Positions 6,719 through 13,841 of a stretch of 44,981 nucleotides of DNA are shown here, in pieces. The stretch is taken from positions 1 to 44,981 of the IMG/VR virus record IMGVR_UViG_3300021170_000033, one strand, 5' to 3'. Origin of the DNA: a virus. The translations under genes and the position numbers were made by a program. The first letter of the stretch is position 1, and every line of letters starts with the position of its first letter. A model generated the notes under the pieces. That model did no database searches, had not been told where the DNA came from, and saw nothing but the letters and a program-made list of their open reading frames with translations.

Positions 6719-6820
6719 TTTTTGCCCCGAGCATCCCCCTCGTAAGGCTCCCTCCAGTTACCGATTAGGCACAATCCACTCCTAGTACGTTCATTTTTGC
6801 GTAGTACCCTCACTTTGGGC

Positions 6821-6864
6821 TTGACACATTTCCGCGTAATCCCGCATACTGCGCCCACAGTATG
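6821..6864 (+). promoter_or_regulatory. Promoter with palindromic operator over the repressor start
   Basis: TTGACA (6821-6826) followed 18 bases later by CATACT (6845-6850) forms a likely promoter. CATACTG (6845-6851) and CAGTATG (6858-6864) are a perfect 7-bp inverted repeat spaced by six bases, covering the -10, the expected transcription start and the ATG at 6862. This suggests autorepression and a nearly leaderless mRNA. Confidence 0.65.
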
Positions 6865-7059
6865 AAACCTCATCCAATCGGCCAAGCAATTAAGGAGTTC
6901 CGGCTGAAGCGTTGCTGGACCCAAAAGCAAGCAGCGGATGCGCTCGGTATCGGCCTTCGCACTCTTATTTCCTTTGAGCGCGGCGAAGAGCGGAGCCCTC
7001 GGCCACTCACGCTGGCGAAGATCAACTTCGCCATGCAATCCATTGAAAAGGCAGCTTGA
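6862..7059 (+). CDS. XRE/Cro-family DNA-binding regulator
   Basis: 65 residues with a helix-turn-helix typical of the Cro/CI family: TQKQAADALGIGLRTLISFERGE (helix 2, turn, recognition helix, about residues 20-42). It is a single DNA-binding domain without an oligomerisation or cleavage domain, so it is Cro-like in size. The start codon is part of a palindrome, so the protein probably represses itself. No ribosome site is visible, consistent with a leaderless message. A weak T-run (about 7067-7074) follows the gene. Confidence 0.85.
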   Translation: MKPHPIGQAIKEFRLKRCWTQKQAADALGIGLRTLISFERGEERSPRPLTLAKINFAMQSIEKAA

Positions 7060-7172
7060 TATGCTCTTTTTTTGTGGCCATAATGTGCAGAACCGAGGTA
7101 TAAGTTATAATGCGCCGGGTAACATAACGCATTTATTAATACCTTCGCAAGCGGAGGCTTGTTCCAAGGGTG

Positions 7173-7215
7173 CTCCGAAAGGCAGAGGTCGTTGGTTCGA
7201 ATCCAACCGGGTCCA
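7173..7215 (+). tRNA. tRNA-like 3' half (Arg-CCG-like), unpaired in normal order
   Basis: This segment has a possible anticodon loop CTCCGAA, a 3' anticodon strand, variable loop GAGGTC, a perfect T arm (GTTGG-TTCGAAT-CCAAC) and a 3' acceptor strand CGGGTCC plus A73 without encoded CCA. No matching 5' half lies upstream. The matching acceptor strand may be the one at 7261-7266, downstream. It is either a remnant or one half of a permuted tRNA gene. Confidence 0.5.
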
Positions 7216-7260
7216 TAACCATTCACGTGATGGTGGCCGACATCGACGGATGTTTGGCGA

Positions 7261-7290
7261 GACCTGTAGCTCAGCGGCAGAGCGTACGCC
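7261..7290 (+). tRNA. tRNA-like 5' half located after its 3' half
   Basis: GACCTG, then TA, a perfect D arm (GCTC-AGCGGCA-GAGC) and the beginning of an anticodon stem. GACCTG pairs with CGGGTC at 7208-7213 (six pairs, one wobble). No T arm follows downstream. The anticodon strands do not pair convincingly (TACGC against AGGCA), so this may instead be a degenerate tRNA. Confidence 0.45.
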
Positions 7291-7317
7291 GAATAGGAGC
7301 ATCCTTGAAACGGGCCG

Positions 7318-7590
7318 TCAACTCGCCTTCCTCATCAGCTCGAACTCGTCAAACCTCAGCATAGCCTGCTTCCCATCCACAACCGTGCGCGACAGCCGGA
7401 TGAACGTATCGCGCTCGTCCAGCATCCAGCGCAAGACCCACGCCTTTGCTTCTGCTTCGCGGGCGATCTCCATGTCTTTCTTTGCCCGTTTCCATGCCTG
7501 TGCGGCTTCATCCAGCGCGGCCAATTCCGCCGACTGCAAAGCTGCGTCAGACCAGTCAATCACTTGTTCGGGACTAGGTAGCGAGTTCAA
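7318..7590 (-). CDS. Helical hypothetical protein, minus strand, TTG start
   Basis: 90 residues from TTG 7590, chosen because AGGAGG lies five bases upstream on the minus strand (complement of 7596-7601). The product is Ala/Glu/Arg-rich and almost wholly helical (residues 15-85), with likely coiled-coil character. It is the only minus-strand gene in the early region and diverges from the long early operon starting at 7728. Function unknown. Confidence 0.7.
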   Translation of the reverse strand: MNSLPSPEQVIDWSDAALQSAELAALDEAAQAWKRAKKDMEIAREAEAKAWVLRWMLDERDTFIRLSRTVVDGKQAMLRFDEFELMRKAS

Positions 7591-7727
7591 AGAGGCCTCC
7601 TGGGATTTGAGGTACGGCGGCGGATTCTCTGTGCATATGAACGGGATGTAAATAGACCCGATTAGTTCTTTCGTACGGGGTACTTCGGTACTGGGTTGTT
7701 AGAGCGCAGGCAATAAGGAGAGCAACG

Positions 7728-8129
7728 GTGTCCCAGCCAATCCGTTGGGTTCTTTCAGTAGATGAAGAGACGGTCCAGATCGTGGACCGTTGGCAGCAGA
7801 AACTTTCGCCATTCGCAGACGGCAATCGCAGCCTGCTGGTGCGTTTGCTGATCAAGTTGTGGGACAAGGCAGCCACAGACGCGACCTTAGCGCCCATGCT
7901 CGTAGGCCTTCAAGGATTAAAAGTTATTAAAAGTGAATACGAGCTTCCTGCCCCTTCACTCTCCGTCGAGGGCAGGGCGAAGCCTCCGGTGAGAACTGGG
8001 CAAGTGGGCGGTTCTCATCGGGGGCGGGTTTCTGGCGTTAGTCGCCGGGTGGCTCTGGCCACGGAGGCATATGGCATCACCTTCTTTCCGCTGCACTTAC
8101 GTCTTGATTCTACGCGAGGTGTGGCGTGA
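7728..8129 (+). CDS. Hypothetical early protein, possible DNA-binding N-terminus
   Basis: 133 residues from a GTG start with AAGGAGAG six bases upstream. Residues 5-55 (VDEETVQIVDRWQQK ... RSLLVRLLIKLWDKAA) look like a compact strand-helix-helix unit, reminiscent of a ribbon-helix-helix regulator, but this is uncertain. The C-terminal half is basic and Gly/Arg-rich. It is the first gene of the long plus-strand early block and overlaps the next by GTGA. Confidence 0.6.
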   Translation: MSQPIRWVLSVDEETVQIVDRWQQKLSPFADGNRSLLVRLLIKLWDKAATDATLAPMLVGLQGLKVIKSEYELPAPSLSVEGRAKPPVRTGQVGGSHRGRVSGVSRRVALATEAYGITFFPLHLRLDSTRGVA

Positions 8130-8800
8130 GACAGTTCGCTACTTTCGTCTCTTTCTTGGCCGTCGCGTGGGCGACCGCTGCGGCGCTCAAGCACAGTCTG
8201 CCGTGGCCGCATTCGGCCTACCTGATTGCGCAAAGCCTCTTTGCTCTGTGCGGCTGGTGGATAGCGCAGCGGGTGAGCGTTACGAGCAGGGAATACCTGT
8301 TTTTCTTTGGCACGTTCGGACTGGTGCTGCTTTTCGCTATTTGGGTGGCCCTGTACTACCCGATACATCGTGGGATTAGCCTGCTGCTGATTCCGTCGCT
8401 GGCAGTCGCGCTGTTCTTCTGCGGCCTGCGCATCTACGAAGTTTTGGGACGCAAGGCTCCAGTGCCAAGTCACATCACGCTATCGCTGGTGAATGGCGGC
8501 GTTCTGCTGTTCTGCGGAATCATGGCCCTGCTCTCACTGGTGGAGCCCTTATCGCCCGACTTGGTAAAGGCGACTACCTCACTCGGCTTCTTCTGGTTTC
8601 TGCAAGGGCTCTTCGGATGGATGCACGCGGCAACGCGAGGGCGGCTGCAACTGCTCAATGAGTTCGCTCCGCAATTCATCGCCATCGTGTGCTTCGCAGG
8701 ATTGGCCGTGTGGTTGAGCGGCGCACAGCCAGAAAGCGCTCGCCAGCACAGCAGCGACGAACTTGTGTTGAGCGAGATGCACATTTTGGAGACGCAATGA
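8126..8800 (+). CDS. Polytopic membrane protein
   Basis: 224 residues with about six hydrophobic helices (roughly 5-22, 30-48, 57-80, 85-103, 118-140, 185-203) and a charged C-terminus. GTG start overlapping the previous stop (GTGA), with GCGAGGTG upstream. No family recognised. A superinfection-exclusion or membrane-remodelling role is possible but not shown. Confidence 0.7.
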   Translation: MRQFATFVSFLAVAWATAAALKHSLPWPHSAYLIAQSLFALCGWWIAQRVSVTSREYLFFFGTFGLVLLFAIWVALYYPIHRGISLLLIPSLAVALFFCGLRIYEVLGRKAPVPSHITLSLVNGGVLLFCGIMALLSLVEPLSPDLVKATTSLGFFWFLQGLFGWMHAATRGRLQLLNEFAPQFIAIVCFAGLAVWLSGAQPESARQHSSDELVLSEMHILETQ

Positions 8801-8866
8801 GTTTTCTCCTACCTCAGGGTGGGCAGCTTTTGTACCTAGCGGAACATTAAATCGAGGAGGGGTTAC

Positions 8867-9229
8867 ATGCGATTGACGTTGGAGCAGTTGAAGGCGATGA
8901 CACCTTTCGAAGTGAAGCAGGTTTGGAGAGGCGGGGACTTCCCGTTCGACCATGTTGCGGATTGCCACTCATGCATGACCGGGCATCACCCTGGATATGC
9001 ATGGGGCTGTGGCTCACATCCGCAACTCAGCGACGCGATTGCGACGATTGTGGCGTCATTCCATGACATTTTAGAGCCGAATACGCTCTACGCCCACCTC
9101 GAAGAGTTCTACGCCCTGCGCCTCTTCTACGACTCACTGTATCCGCAGACGGTTGAAGCCACACCACAAACCGAGCAGGCGATAGCCGAAAGCTGCATCA
9201 GCACTGAGCTGGTCGCAAAGAGCGCATGA
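8867..9229 (+). CDS. Hypothetical protein, paralogue of the gene at 11809
   Basis: 120 residues with a very strong ribosome site (GAGGAGGGG). It shares with the 11809 product an N-terminal MRxTLEQLKxM, FPFD, a C-x2-C pair with nearby His residues, and a C-terminal HLEE-x2-A-x-RLF-x-DSLYPQ-x-V motif. The C-x2-C/H cluster suggests zinc binding. Function unknown. Confidence 0.75.
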   Translation: MRLTLEQLKAMTPFEVKQVWRGGDFPFDHVADCHSCMTGHHPGYAWGCGSHPQLSDAIATIVASFHDILEPNTLYAHLEEFYALRLFYDSLYPQTVEATPQTEQAIAESCISTELVAKSA

Positions 9230-9244
9230 GGGAGATGTGAGGCC

Positions 9245-9523
9245 ATGAGCGACTGGACGCCAGCAATTATCGCCACGCATGAGCATGTGCTCAAGTTTCA
9301 CAAGAATGAGCCTCGCCAAGTCACAAAGTTTGCAGGAACAAAGATTCGCGTGCAAGAGAGCGATGAAGCGCGGAGGCAGATGGACGTGCTGCGGAAAAGT
9401 CAGCTTGGATGCCCTGGCTATTCAGTTCGCGTGCATCCCGACGATGCGGCAAGGCTGTGGCCTACGTTCGTGGAAAACGGCGAGAACCTGACACTTTGCA
9501 CCTGCGTTTTGCTGATGGATTGA
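9245..9523 (+). CDS. Hypothetical early protein
   Basis: 92 residues with GAGGGAGATG upstream of the ATG. Mixed alpha/beta composition, with a basic centre (about 20-50) and a conserved-looking HPDDAARLWP. It lies in the run of small genes that leads to the recombination module. No family recognised. Confidence 0.65.
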   Translation: MSDWTPAIIATHEHVLKFHKNEPRQVTKFAGTKIRVQESDEARRQMDVLRKSQLGCPGYSVRVHPDDAARLWPTFVENGENLTLCTCVLLMD

Positions 9524-9535
9524 GGGAGGCGAGCA

Positions 9536-9793
9536 ATGGATAACCAAAGCGAACTGATGCACTCAACCGGGGAGATAGTCGAACCGGAAATCCCTGACAA
9601 CGAGTTTGAGGCTGCGCTGATCGAAGCCGATGTGCTCACCAAAGCGCAAGGCTGGAGGATGTTGCTCCACGCTCACGACCACGTTTGGCAGGACCGGGAA
9701 TGGCCTTGGCGCGTGCGTTTCGACGTGGCAGGGCTGCTGTGGGACAAGGCTTTGAATTTGTGCAAGAAAAACATGATTGGGAGGGCTGCGTAA
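9536..9793 (+). CDS. Hypothetical acidic/helical early protein
   Basis: 85 residues with GGGAGGCGAGCA before the ATG. The N-terminus is acidic and the C-terminal half helical and Trp-rich (WRMLLHAHDHVWQDREWPW). It is directly upstream of the ERF gene (no gap), suggesting co-expression with recombination functions. No family recognised. Confidence 0.65.
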   Translation: MDNQSELMHSTGEIVEPEIPDNEFEAALIEADVLTKAQGWRMLLHAHDHVWQDREWPWRVRFDVAGLLWDKALNLCKKNMIGRAA

Positions 9794-10666
9794 ATGGGAC
9801 CGACGAGAAGCGTGCAGCAATTTATCGACAAGTCATTTGAACCCGAAGAAGCGCTGAGCAAGCCAAGCGGGGTAATTATCGCCACTCCTGAGCCTCAGCC
9901 TGCCGCTCTAGCTCCCGTTGCGGCCCCGGCAGTTCTTGCCCCGGCACACTCTCAGTCAGAGACGGAAATACTGCGCCTCGCCATTGAGAAGGGCGCACCG
10001 ATTGAGACCATCGAGCGCGTAGTAGCTTTGCTCGAAAAGGAACGCTCCCGTCAGGCCGAGATTGAGTTCAACGAGGCGCTGAATCGAGTCCAATCCAAGA
10101 TCAAGCGTGTTGCTCCCGACTTGGACAACACGCAAACCCGAAGCAAATACGCCTCCTACGCCGCCATCGACCGCGTGATTCGGCCTATCTACTCGGATGA
10201 GGGATTCAGCCTCTCGTTCACGGAAGAAGATTGCCCTAAGCCTGAGCACGTTCGCATCGTCTGTTTTGTTTCCAAGGGAGCGTACACGCGCCAGTACCGC
10301 AAAGACATGCCAGCGGACGGCAAGGGCGCAAAGGGCGGCGATGTGATGACCAAGACGCACGCCGCTGCCGCTGCCGACTCCTACGCCAAGCGGTATCTGG
10401 TGAAAGACATCTTCAACATCGCAATCGGACAGGATGACGACGACGGCAATCTCAGCCGCCCAGGGTCGGGTGAGCCCTTCATCGAAGCCGAGGAGATCGA
10501 GAAGAACTGCGGAGAAATCTCCCGCGCAAAAGACGTGGCGGAACTGAAGTTTCTGTACGGGGTCGCCTTTGGCAAGGCCCGAGAAATTGGCGACCGCAAA
10601 GCAATGGCGCACTACATACAGGCGAAGGACAAGAGGAAGGGGGAACTTGACCATGCCTCTCGTTGA
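9794..10666 (+). CDS. erf: ERF-family single-strand annealing protein
   Basis: 290 residues. After a Pro/Ala-rich N-terminus (about 30-55), residues 60-215 carry the ERF pattern: an EKERSRQAEIEFNEALNRVQ helix, KYASYAAIDRVIRPIYSDEGFSLSF, then HAAAAADSYAKRYLVKDIFNIAIGQDDDD. ERF proteins anneal complementary single strands during recombination and circularisation. The adjacent YqaJ exonuclease (overlap 14 bases) is the usual partner that makes the single-stranded ends. The C-terminal ~70 residues are charged and helical. Confidence 0.88.
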   Translation: MGPTRSVQQFIDKSFEPEEALSKPSGVIIATPEPQPAALAPVAAPAVLAPAHSQSETEILRLAIEKGAPIETIERVVALLEKERSRQAEIEFNEALNRVQSKIKRVAPDLDNTQTRSKYASYAAIDRVIRPIYSDEGFSLSFTEEDCPKPEHVRIVCFVSKGAYTRQYRKDMPADGKGAKGGDVMTKTHAAAAADSYAKRYLVKDIFNIAIGQDDDDGNLSRPGSGEPFIEAEEIEKNCGEISRAKDVAELKFLYGVAFGKAREIGDRKAMAHYIQAKDKRKGELDHASR

Positions 10667-11339
10667 GGTCGAGCAGGGCACCGCCGAATGGCTCCAGATG
10701 CGAACCGGATGCGTCACGGGCTCCCGGGTGGCCGATGTAATGGCCAAGCTTAAGCGGAAAGATGGCGAGGCGCAATCCCGCGCCGACTACAAGGCGCAAA
10801 TCGTCAGCGAGATCCTGACCGGCCGCGCCGCCGACCATTACGTAAGTCCTGCAATGGAGTGGGGCAAGGAGAATGAAATCTTCGCCCGCGGTGTCTACGA
10901 GGTCGAGGTTGGCTCCATTGAACCGGTCGGCTTCGCTCTGCATTCCAAGATCGCCCGTTTTGGCGCATCGCCAGATGGCCTAGTCGGGACGGACGGCCTC
11001 GTAGAGTTCAAGTGCCCGAACACTTCAACCCACATCGACTACATCCTCGCCGGCGTCGTTCCCGCCGAATACCAGTGGCAGATGCTCGCTGAGATGGCCT
11101 GCGCCGAGCGGCAATGGTGCGACTTCGTTAGCTATGACCCACGCCTGCCAAAGAGATTGCAACTGTTCGTGCGCCGCTTAGAGCGCGACGACTCACGGAT
11201 CGCGGAAATGGAAGCGGAAGTGGTCAAGTTTCTGGCTGAAGTAGACGAACTGATAGCCAAGCTCAATAAGAGCACGCTCGTAGATTTGGACCCAACACTT
11301 GAAAGCAAGCTGCGAGCGAGCTTGGAGACGGCGAAGTGA
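10653..11339 (+). CDS. YqaJ/lambda-exonuclease-type recombination nuclease
   Basis: 228 residues from ATG 10653 (AGGGGG upstream). PD-(D/E)XK catalytic residues can be placed: Glu74 in GKENE, Asp108 in SPDGL, and Glu118-x-Lys120 in VEFKCP. The N-terminal QGTAEWLQMRTGCVTGSR is the standard YqaJ opening. It digests one DNA strand from duplex ends to load the neighbouring ERF protein. The tail is helical. Confidence 0.9.
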   Translation: MPLVEVEQGTAEWLQMRTGCVTGSRVADVMAKLKRKDGEAQSRADYKAQIVSEILTGRAADHYVSPAMEWGKENEIFARGVYEVEVGSIEPVGFALHSKIARFGASPDGLVGTDGLVEFKCPNTSTHIDYILAGVVPAEYQWQMLAEMACAERQWCDFVSYDPRLPKRLQLFVRRLERDDSRIAEMEAEVVKFLAEVDELIAKLNKSTLVDLDPTLESKLRASLETAK

Positions 11340-11770
11340 AAACCGACTGGCAGCTACGCCAAGAGAAGGCCGCCATCACTCGGGAGTTGCGGAAGCGCAA
11401 GCGGCAGACGTTAGGACTGCCCAGCAGTAAGCCGCGCACGTACACCAAGGATGGGCATGAGTACTTGCAGACTGCCTTCGAGAAAACGAAGCGCCGCATG
11501 GAAATCTTCCGCGCCGCAGGCGGTGAAGTGGTGTGGTTTGACGAATCAGACCCGGCCACGATTGAAGAGATTCACCCAGCGACGTGCCAGGGATGCGTCG
11601 AGCCACATTTGATCAGTTGGAATGAAGGGCATTGGCACCACAACTGCGAGCTTCGCAAAAAGTGCGACAGCGCGGCGTGCGCTCTCTTCGTATGCCCTCC
11701 GTACCACAGGGCATTCCACAATCGCATCATCAAGTTTACGCAGCGACAGTCAGCGGAGAACGCAGCCTAG
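11336..11770 (+). CDS. HNH-like zinc-binding nuclease candidate
   Basis: 144 residues with a GTGA start overlap. The N-terminal half is basic and helical; the C-terminal part holds C-x2-C (CQGC, about 83-86), HWHHNC (about 97-102), and a final CPPYHRAFHN, the arrangement of an HNH fold with structural zinc. A recombination- or repair-associated nuclease is the best guess given its place after the exonuclease. The exact catalytic His is not certain. Confidence 0.65.
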   Translation: MKTDWQLRQEKAAITRELRKRKRQTLGLPSSKPRTYTKDGHEYLQTAFEKTKRRMEIFRAAGGEVVWFDESDPATIEEIHPATCQGCVEPHLISWNEGHWHHNCELRKKCDSAACALFVCPPYHRAFHNRIIKFTQRQSAENAA

Positions 11771-11808
11771 CAGGTCAACTTTTCGAGCGAGGGAGGAGAC
11801 GACACACC

Positions 11809-12132
11809 ATGCGATACACGTTAGAGCAGTTGAAGGGGATGGACGACAAAGAGTTAGGAAATCACTGGTACACCGGGAAGTTTCCATTCGATGTCATGAA
11901 GGAATGTGGCAAATGCTTAGCTTCGCATCGCGTTCTCACTTGCCAAGTACACGGAGATATTGCCACACCTCCATTCAAGGTCGTTTCTTCATGTCAGGAC
12001 GCGGTAGGAGCCTATCTCAGGCCGCACCTAGAAGAGTATTTGGCTGCGCGTCTCTTCCACGACTCACTCTACCCGCAACCTGTGGCCGAATCCCGCACCG
12101 AAGCGGCTGAGACGCTGGCGGTGGAGAAATGA
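11809..12132 (+). CDS. Hypothetical protein, paralogue of the gene at 8867
   Basis: 107 residues from ATG 11809, with GGGAGGAG about eleven bases upstream. It shares MRxTLEQLKxM, FPFD, a C-x2-C pair and HLEE-x2-A-x-RLF-x-DSLYPQ with the 8867 product, but the central loop differs, so it is a diverged duplicate and not a recent copy. It probably binds zinc. Role unknown. Confidence 0.75.
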   Translation: MRYTLEQLKGMDDKELGNHWYTGKFPFDVMKECGKCLASHRVLTCQVHGDIATPPFKVVSSCQDAVGAYLRPHLEEYLAARLFHDSLYPQPVAESRTEAAETLAVEK

Positions 12133-12401
12133 ACTGGATAAGGCTAATTGGCGAACGCCTCGGCCTGTGGCGCTGCTGTTGGCTTGAGGACTTCGACGGT
12201 GAATTTAATTTACGCATCGCTCGCAGACTGCCGCGCGGCAGATGGCATGCAAAGCGAATGAGTTTCACTAATAGCGAGGTTGTTCTTATGCCTGACGGGA
12301 GTTTGCGCGGCGTAGGATTCGTCCATCATTGGCACTGGAATGATGAGGTCAGGCGCGAGCGGAAAGAAATAGAAACGCTCGAAAATATGGTGCGGTTGTG
12401 A
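12129..12401 (+). CDS. Hypothetical Trp-rich small protein
   Basis: 90 residues, start overlapping the previous stop (ATGA). It has an alternating beta-strand pattern (DGEFNLRIARRLPRGRWHAKRM ..) and a charged helix at the C-terminus. No family recognised; probably made by coupled translation with its neighbours. Confidence 0.6.
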   Translation: MNWIRLIGERLGLWRCCWLEDFDGEFNLRIARRLPRGRWHAKRMSFTNSEVVLMPDGSLRGVGFVHHWHWNDEVRRERKEIETLENMVRL

Positions 12402-12553
12402 GCCTCCTCCGCTATTACAAGGTGGTGCCGCGCAACGAGCCTGGAATTGTAAGGCTTAGCCTGGGCTGGGCGGTGGCTGGTGGAGCTGTGGCGTTGGCGG
12501 CGGCAGGGTATGCGTTGCTGTGGCTGTGGCCAGTGGCACAGAGGCTTCCATGA
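12398..12553 (+). CDS. Single-pass membrane microprotein
   Basis: 51 residues from GTG 12398 (GTGA overlap). One hydrophobic helix (about residues 24-46, LGWAVAGGAVALAAAGYALLWLW) follows a basic N-terminus. It overlaps both neighbours by four bases, which supports it as a real gene despite its size. Function unknown. Confidence 0.55.
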   Translation: MSLLRYYKVVPRNEPGIVRLSLGWAVAGGAVALAAAGYALLWLWPVAQRLP

Positions 12554-12720
12554 GCGGACCTGAGTTCAATCCACGCGATGACGAGCAGCTTGAGCAGTGC
12601 GAGAGCACGATGACAATTAATTCGTGGAGCGTCGTGCGCTGCCAGCAACCGAAAGGTCATTCCGGCGACCATTCAGCCTCATGGGATTGGGAAGATGCGC
12701 CGCCGCTGGAGAAACCGTGA
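12550..12720 (+). CDS. Small Cys/His protein
   Basis: 56 residues from ATG 12550 (ATGA overlap; AGAGG upstream). It has two Cys and a C-x4-KGHSGDHS segment as in short phage proteins of the 'C-x5-GH-x2-H' type, which may bind zinc. The C-terminus is acidic. No named family. Confidence 0.6.
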   Translation: MSGPEFNPRDDEQLEQCESTMTINSWSVVRCQQPKGHSGDHSASWDWEDAPPLEKP

Positions 12721-12947
12721 GCGAAAAGCGCGAAGGCCAACAACTCAAGATACTCAAACTCTTGCACCAGCGCGGCGCGCAAGGCGTCACCAACATCGAG
12801 CTAAACAACCTCTGCCTGCGCTACGGGGCGAGATTGTTTGATCTGAGGAAGCATTGGGACATCGTAACCAAGCAGGAAAGTGAAGGCGTATTTCGCTTTA
12901 CGTTGAAGGGTAAGAAACAGGCCGAGCAGTTGCGGTTGATCGCGTAG
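12717..12947 (+). CDS. Winged-helix/HTH protein (HTH_39-like)
   Basis: 76 residues from GTG 12717 (GTGA overlap). It has the pattern of the small phage helix-turn-helix family: LKILKLLHQRGAQGVTNIEL, then LRYGARLFDLRKHWDIVTK, and a short wing with FRFTLKGK. It lies just before the O-like initiator, so it may regulate or assist replication. A longer in-frame start at 12624 is a shadow of the previous gene. Confidence 0.7.
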   Translation: MSEKREGQQLKILKLLHQRGAQGVTNIELNNLCLRYGARLFDLRKHWDIVTKQESEGVFRFTLKGKKQAEQLRLIA

Positions 12948-12973
12948 GTCGGGGGAGTGTTCGGGGGTCGGGA

Positions 12974-13516
12974 ATGAGCTGGCAAGCTGTTACGTGGGTA
13001 CTGGAGCATTCTGAGTCTACGCTTGGCTCACGCCTAGTGTTGCTATGCATTGCGAGTCACGCTAATCGAGAAGGTAAGAACGCTTTTCCGTCGCTAGACA
13101 CTCTTGCGCGGGAAGCCCTCCTGAGCAGGCGAGAAGTTATCTATGCGGTGCAGTCGCTTGAGGAGGCTGGGGAGCTTCGCGTCCATCGCGGAATCGGGCG
13201 CGGAAACCCAAACCGCTACGAACTTCCATGGGTTCCCAGTTGGCTGGAAAAGGTGCAAGGACTGCACCAATTAAAAGGTGCAACGCCTAAGCTAAAAGGT
13301 GCAATCCGCAACAATAAAAGGTGCAACGCCCTCGACGTAAATACCGAAGAATCAATAGTATCCACTTTACAACCGTTAGAACCATCCAAAGCATTAACCG
13401 TAAAGGAAGTCTGTAAGTCTCTTTCTATCCCAAAACCGTCCAAGTCAACCCCTGAGTTGCTTGCCGAGCGGGACAGGCAGATTAACGCGCTGCGCGAGAA
13501 GGGATACATCCAGTGA
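12974..13516 (+). CDS. Replication initiator, lambda O-like with HTH domain
   Basis: 180 residues with GGGGTCGGGA upstream. Residues 1-85 form a helix-turn-helix domain of the HTH_36/replisome-organiser type (AVTWVLEHSESTLGSRLVLLCIASHAN, PSLDTLAREALLSRREVIYAVQSLEEAGEL). The middle part (about 92-118) is encoded by four direct repeats that look like origin iterons, the same arrangement as the origin inside lambda O. The C-terminal third is charged and could contact a host or phage helicase loader. No phage helicase or polymerase is present. Confidence 0.75.
   Translation: MSWQAVTWVLEHSESTLGSRLVLLCIASHANREGKNAFPSLDTLAREALLSRREVIYAVQSLEEAGELRVHRGIGRGNPNRYELPWVPSWLEKVQGLHQLKGATPKLKGAIRNNKRCNALDVNTEESIVSTLQPLEPSKALTVKEVCKSLSIPKPSKSTPELLAERDRQINALREKGYIQ
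13248..13326. repeat. Origin-like iterons inside the initiator gene
   Basis: AAAAGGTGCAA occurs at 13248-13258, 13273-13283, 13294-13304 and 13316-13326, about two helical turns apart (25, 21 and 22 bp). An inverted half-site TGCACC (13263-13268) pairs with the first copy. An A/T-richer stretch follows (about 13335-13420). This arrangement inside an O-like gene resembles lambdoid ori. Confidence 0.75.
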
Positions 13517-13683
13517 AGCCTCAGCGAGTCTACGTCAGCGCCCTGAAGCCTCCACCTTATCCGTGCCCATTTTGCCCTCACATCACGCGCACCAGCGCAG
13601 CAGAGCACAGGAAGCACATTGAGAAGCACGAACAGGCCGAGCGAATCGGGCGAGTGTGTGACAACCAGGAGGCGAGGGAGTGA
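13513..13683 (+). CDS. C2H2 zinc-finger microprotein
   Basis: 56 residues from GTG 13513 (GTGA overlap). A single finger-like unit CPFC-x10-H-x3-H with further His residues (YPCPFCPHITRT, then HRKHIEKH) and a charged tail. It may bind DNA next to the origin. GTGA overlaps at both ends support it as a real gene. Confidence 0.65.
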   Translation: MKPQRVYVSALKPPPYPCPFCPHITRTSAAEHRKHIEKHEQAERIGRVCDNQEARE

Positions 13684-13841
13684 GGCCTGATTTCGGACTT
13701 TACGATGTCGTGAAAATCAAGACGGATGCGGGGCCGGAGGCTGGAACGGTTGTGCAAATCACCAAGAACAAAGTTCGCGTCCTGTTTCCAATTCGCTGTT
13801 TCAGGTGGCTGCTGAAATCAGAGGTAACGAAAATTAAGTGA
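13680..13841 (+). CDS. Small beta-rich (KOW/SH3-like) protein
   Basis: 53 residues from GTG 13680 (GTGA overlap). It reads as alternating strands (YDVVKIKTDAGPEAGTVVQITKNKVRVLF), like a KOW- or SH3-type barrel, followed by a basic end. Family not established. It joins the GTGA chain between the zinc microprotein and the methylase. Confidence 0.55.
   Translation: MRPDFGLYDVVKIKTDAGPEAGTVVQITKNKVRVLFPIRCFRWLLKSEVTKIK

Noticed and set aside
7060-7317. Permuted group I intron around the tRNA halves
   Set aside because: There is too little sequence and no recognisable P3-P7 core motifs on either side.
7257-7328. Complete tRNA closed by GGCGAG and CTCGCC
   Set aside because: Length is right, but no T arm or anticodon loop can be formed inside and the end overlaps a minus-strand gene.
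6381-7364. Several frames across the tRNA cluster, including typical 'SNPTGS' and 'RLDSNQRP' peptides
   Set aside because: These peptides are well-known false translations of tRNA genes.
13248-13326. CRISPR array
   Set aside because: Repeats are only 11 bp with 10-14 bp spacers inside a coding gene; iterons are the better reading.
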